Shown here in pieces: positions 61,932-64,000 of a stretch of DNA of 64,000 bases; the first letter of the stretch is position 1; each line of letters starts with the position of its first letter. The notes under the pieces are model-generated. The model was given only the letters and a program-made list of their open reading frames with translations, was not told the DNA's origin and did no database searches. The DNA comes from JAFDWI01 sp963764215 (GTDB lineage: Bacteria; Actinomycetota; Acidimicrobiia; Acidimicrobiales; Iamiaceae), in assembly GCA_963764215.1 (NCBI GenBank), contig CAVXRS010000002.1:186001-250000 (forward strand), in the 5' to 3' direction. Position numbers and translations under genes: made by a program.

Positions 61932-63767
61932 GTGACCAAGCTCGAGTCGGACCAGGCGGTCGGCGACGATCGTCAGCGCGGGGATCCGGACGGTCGACCG
62001 ACCGAACGCGTGCTGCCAACCTGGGCGTTTCGCACCCTCGTCGCAGTGACGGTGCTGCCGATCGTCGTGGCAATCGTCGCGGTGTTCCGGGCGGACTGGT
62101 GGCCCACCTCGGATCTGGCGCTCGAATACCTGCGGTCCACCGATGTGGGCACGTCCCACACACCACTGGTCGGCCAGTACAGCCGCTTCACGTTCAATCA
62201 CCCCGGTCCGGCGATGTTCTACGTGTTCGCGCCGTTCACCCGGCTGTTCGGCCCGATCGGCATGTATGTGGCAACGGGCCTGGTCAATGCGCTCTGCATC
62301 GCCGGAACGGTGGTGGTCACGCGACGGCGGGCCGGCGATCTCGGTGCGCTGGTGGCCTCGTTGATGTGCCTGGGGCTGATCGCGTCGATGGGCGCGGAGC
62401 TGTCGATCGATCCCTGGAACCCAACGGTGGGGATCTTCCCACTGCTCTTCGCGGTGATCTGTGCCTGGGGGGTGTGCGACGGCGACGTCGCCTTGCTCCC
62501 GTTGCTGGTCGCGGCCGGTTCCTATGCCTTTCAGGCGCACCTGGGCTACGGCGGTCTGGTCGCGATCCTGTGGGCCGCCCCCGTGGTGACCGTCCTCGCG
62601 CGCCATCGACGTTCGAGCATTGCGGTCCTGCGCCGCCACCGTCGACCGGTACTGATCAGCCTGGCGGTGTTCGTCGTGTTCTGGCTGCCACCGGCCTTTC
62701 AACAGATCCGCAACAACCCCGGGAACTTCGTGAGTGTCTGGCGGACCCTGACCGGGGCGAACGGTGCGGTGGTGGGTTTCGACCAGGCGGTCCACCTGGT
62801 CTCCGGAGCCTTTGTCCCGAACGGTTCCTGGTTGCGTCTCGGTGGCACATCGCCCCAACAGGTCGTGGTCCACACCGCATCGCCGGTCTGGTTCGTCGTC
62901 GCTGTCGTGGTGACGCTGTCGGCCGGACTGCTCGCGGCCACCCGAGGTGCACTCGGGGCGCGACGTCTCGCCGTGCTCGTGGTCACGCTCGACCTCGCCG
63001 GGCTCTGGTCGGCATCCAACATCGAGGGCGAAGCCGCCCACTATCTGCTCCAGTGGCTCTGGCCGCTCGGGGCGCTCACCTGGTTCTCGATCGTCTTTTC
63101 GCTCATCTGCATCTTTTCCACGCGACGGTCTGCCGGCATGGCGTGGGTCGTCGGGGTGATCGCACTCGTCGGGAGTCTCGCCCTCGTCCCCAGGGCCGCC
63201 TCGGCCGAACCCACCGATCGCCGGGCCGGAGTCGCGGTGCGGTCGTTCGCCGACGTCGTCGCCACTCACCTGGACCGGAATCAAACCTATGAGCTCAAGT
63301 GGTTGGACGACCGCATCCTCCAGGGCATCGGCTCCGGTTTCGAAGCGCGGCTCGAGGACCGGGGGTTCCGCGTCCTGTTGCCCTGGAGTCCGGTCCAGCC
63401 CTACAAGGTCGGCGCCGCTCGGGTGGTCCGCAGACCGGGGCAGGTCGACACGGTGCTGCACGTCTCCGGAACCGCCGGAGATCCAAGGGACCTGCCACTG
63501 CCCGAGGGCCAACGAGTACTGCTGTATTTCGACGCAGCTCCGAAAGCGTTACACCCGCGGCGCCGAGAACTGCTGGCGGCGATCAAGGCGAACACCGCTC
63601 GTCAGCGCAAGGACTTCACCGCTGCCCTGGACGGGAATGGCGACCAGACCGAGCTGCACGCCCGACTTGCCGAGGACGCCGCCCGTGGCAAACGACTCGA
63701 GGCCGAGGTGAACCGCATCAACGGCTACGGCGAGAACTACCTGGTGACCGTGAGCAAGCCCAGTTGA
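61932..63767 (+). CDS. Multi-pass membrane protein, glycosyltransferase-39-like
   Basis: A 611-residue protein with ten or more helices in residues 30-440 and a soluble C-terminal part of about 170 residues. The first extracytoplasmic loop has 'WWPTSDLALEYLRSTDVGTS' with acidic residues, followed by 'FNHPGPAMFYVFAPFTRLFG', the GT-C pattern of dolichyl/polyprenyl-phosphate mannosyltransferases and ArnT-like enzymes. I cannot assign donor or acceptor. GTG at 61932 lies 18 bases after the wax-ester synthase stop, so the two are likely co-transcribed. Confidence 0.72.
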   Translation: MTKLESDQAVGDDRQRGDPDGRPTERVLPTWAFRTLVAVTVLPIVVAIVAVFRADWWPTSDLALEYLRSTDVGTSHTPLVGQYSRFTFNHPGPAMFYVFAPFTRLFGPIGMYVATGLVNALCIAGTVVVTRRRAGDLGALVASLMCLGLIASMGAELSIDPWNPTVGIFPLLFAVICAWGVCDGDVALLPLLVAAGSYAFQAHLGYGGLVAILWAAPVVTVLARHRRSSIAVLRRHRRPVLISLAVFVVFWLPPAFQQIRNNPGNFVSVWRTLTGANGAVVGFDQAVHLVSGAFVPNGSWLRLGGTSPQQVVVHTASPVWFVVAVVVTLSAGLLAATRGALGARRLAVLVVTLDLAGLWSASNIEGEAAHYLLQWLWPLGALTWFSIVFSLICIFSTRRSAGMAWVVGVIALVGSLALVPRAASAEPTDRRAGVAVRSFADVVATHLDRNQTYELKWLDDRILQGIGSGFEARLEDRGFRVLLPWSPVQPYKVGAARVVRRPGQVDTVLHVSGTAGDPRDLPLPEGQRVLLYFDAAPKALHPRRRELLAAIKANTARQRKDFTAALDGNGDQTELHARLAEDAARGKRLEAEVNRINGYGENYLVTVSKPS

Positions 63768-63800
63768 CCGTCCCTGGCTTCAGACCGGGCGCCCATCGAC

Positions 63801-63814
63801 TAGAACGTGTTCCA
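63801..63814 (+). promoter_or_regulatory. KstR-type operator at the acyl-CoA ligase start
   Basis: TAGAACGTGTTCCA matches all eight fixed bases of TNNAACNNGTTNNA and differs from the mycobacterial optimum TAGAACGTGTTCTA at one free position. Its last base is the A of the ligase ATG, so a bound repressor would sit over the start of what is probably a leaderless message. Confidence 0.75.
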
Positions 63815-64000
63815 TGTCGTTCAACATCGCGGACCTCTTCGAACACGCCGTCGACGCCGTGCCCGGCCGCACCGCCCTGATCATCGGGGACGTCTCTCGT
63901 ACCTACCGGGAACTCGACGAGCGTGCGAACCGTCTGGCCAATCGCTTCCTCGCCGACGGCATCGGCAAAGGTGATCGGGTCGGAATCCACGGGGTGAACA
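63814..64000 (+). CDS. FadD19-like acyl-CoA ligase, 3' end outside window
   Basis: The first 62 residues of an AMP-forming acyl-CoA synthetase: 'MSFNIADLFEHAVDAVPGRT', then 'ALIIGDVSRTYRELDERANR' and 'KGDRVGIHGVN'. This start closely follows mycobacterial FadD19 ('LNIADLAEHAIDAVPDR'), which activates the C26 side chain of cholesterol as a CoA ester. The catalytic motifs lie beyond the window end. A perfect KstR-type operator overlaps the start, matching the sterol-linked assignment. Confidence 0.82.
   Translation, partial: MSFNIADLFEHAVDAVPGRTALIIGDVSRTYRELDERANRLANRFLADGIGKGDRVGIHGVN

Noticed and set aside
1..64000. tRNA, rRNA, phage, integrase or insertion-sequence transposase genes.
   Set aside because: None was recognised. 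The only mobile-like gene is the DUF222/HNH gene.

Overview
The window is high-GC, gene-dense bacterial chromosome that reads as an actinobacterium. Evidence for this: a mycothiol S-conjugate amidase (25.0-25.9 kb); F420-related genes (cofC at 41.9 kb and an LLM-type oxidoreductase at 52.0 kb); the KimA-like permease diverging from two TrkA proteins, as in mycobacterial ceoBC; the gpsA/cofC/HU cluster; a wax-ester synthase/DGAT; a KstR-like regulator; an SOS box of the actinobacterial TCGAAC-N4-GTTCGA type; and two LPxTG surface proteins. Many genes have a TANNNT box 5-7 bases before the start codon, typical of leaderless actinobacterial transcripts. The class is not proved; Acidimicrobiia or a close relative is my inference. 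No rRNA, tRNA, CRISPR array or complete transposon was seen.

Layout. 0-8.9 kb: the end of a beta-propeller protein, a translationally coupled VOC-ArsR-SRPBCC operon, two DHA2-type drug exporters (the first fused to a neocarzinostatin-like domain), a LigD polymerase gene behind a collapsed ligase gene, and a MarR/VOC divergon. 8.9-13.8 kb: an SnoaL-like protein, an N-acyl-D-amino-acid deacylase and a large SEC-C protein. 13.9-17.1 kb is an accessory patch: two PIN toxin-antitoxin modules, a truncated Erm methyltransferase and a DUF222/HNH (13E12-type) gene under an SOS box. 17.3-33.2 kb: MazG, hydrolases, a very large S8-like/FG-GAP/LPVTG surface protein, a thiolase, a ChbG-like deacetylase, Mca, a GGDEF-EAL protein with a coupled lipoprotein, MsrA and RNase HII. 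33.3-42.9 kb: a GT87-like membrane glycosyltransferase, a GH38 mannosidase, a gpsA/unknown/adenylate-cyclase operon, CofC and HU. 43-49.5 kb: a potassium module (two TrkA, one KimA-like permease with a C-terminal OB domain), PhoH2 and a DEDD exonuclease, then 114-bp tandem repeats. 49.8-64 kb: a Tat-exported amidohydrolase and a lipid/sterol-flavoured region: F420 oxidoreductase, KshA-like Rieske protein, SDR, KstR-like TetR coupled to an acyl-CoA dehydrogenase, wax-ester synthase and the start of a FadD19-like acyl-CoA ligase.

The most coherent system is the last. A KstR-like regulator is encoded at 58.4-59.0 kb, and two perfect matches to the KstR operator consensus TNNAACNNGTTNNA lie at the promoter of the Rieske gene and at the start codon of the acyl-CoA ligase. 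The most unusual single protein is the drug exporter carrying an enediyne-apoprotein-like domain.

Caution on data quality: nine otherwise well-conserved genes are broken by about twelve single-base indels, mostly extra bases in C/G runs. These look like sequencing or assembly errors, so such genes are listed as one CDS with the break stated.
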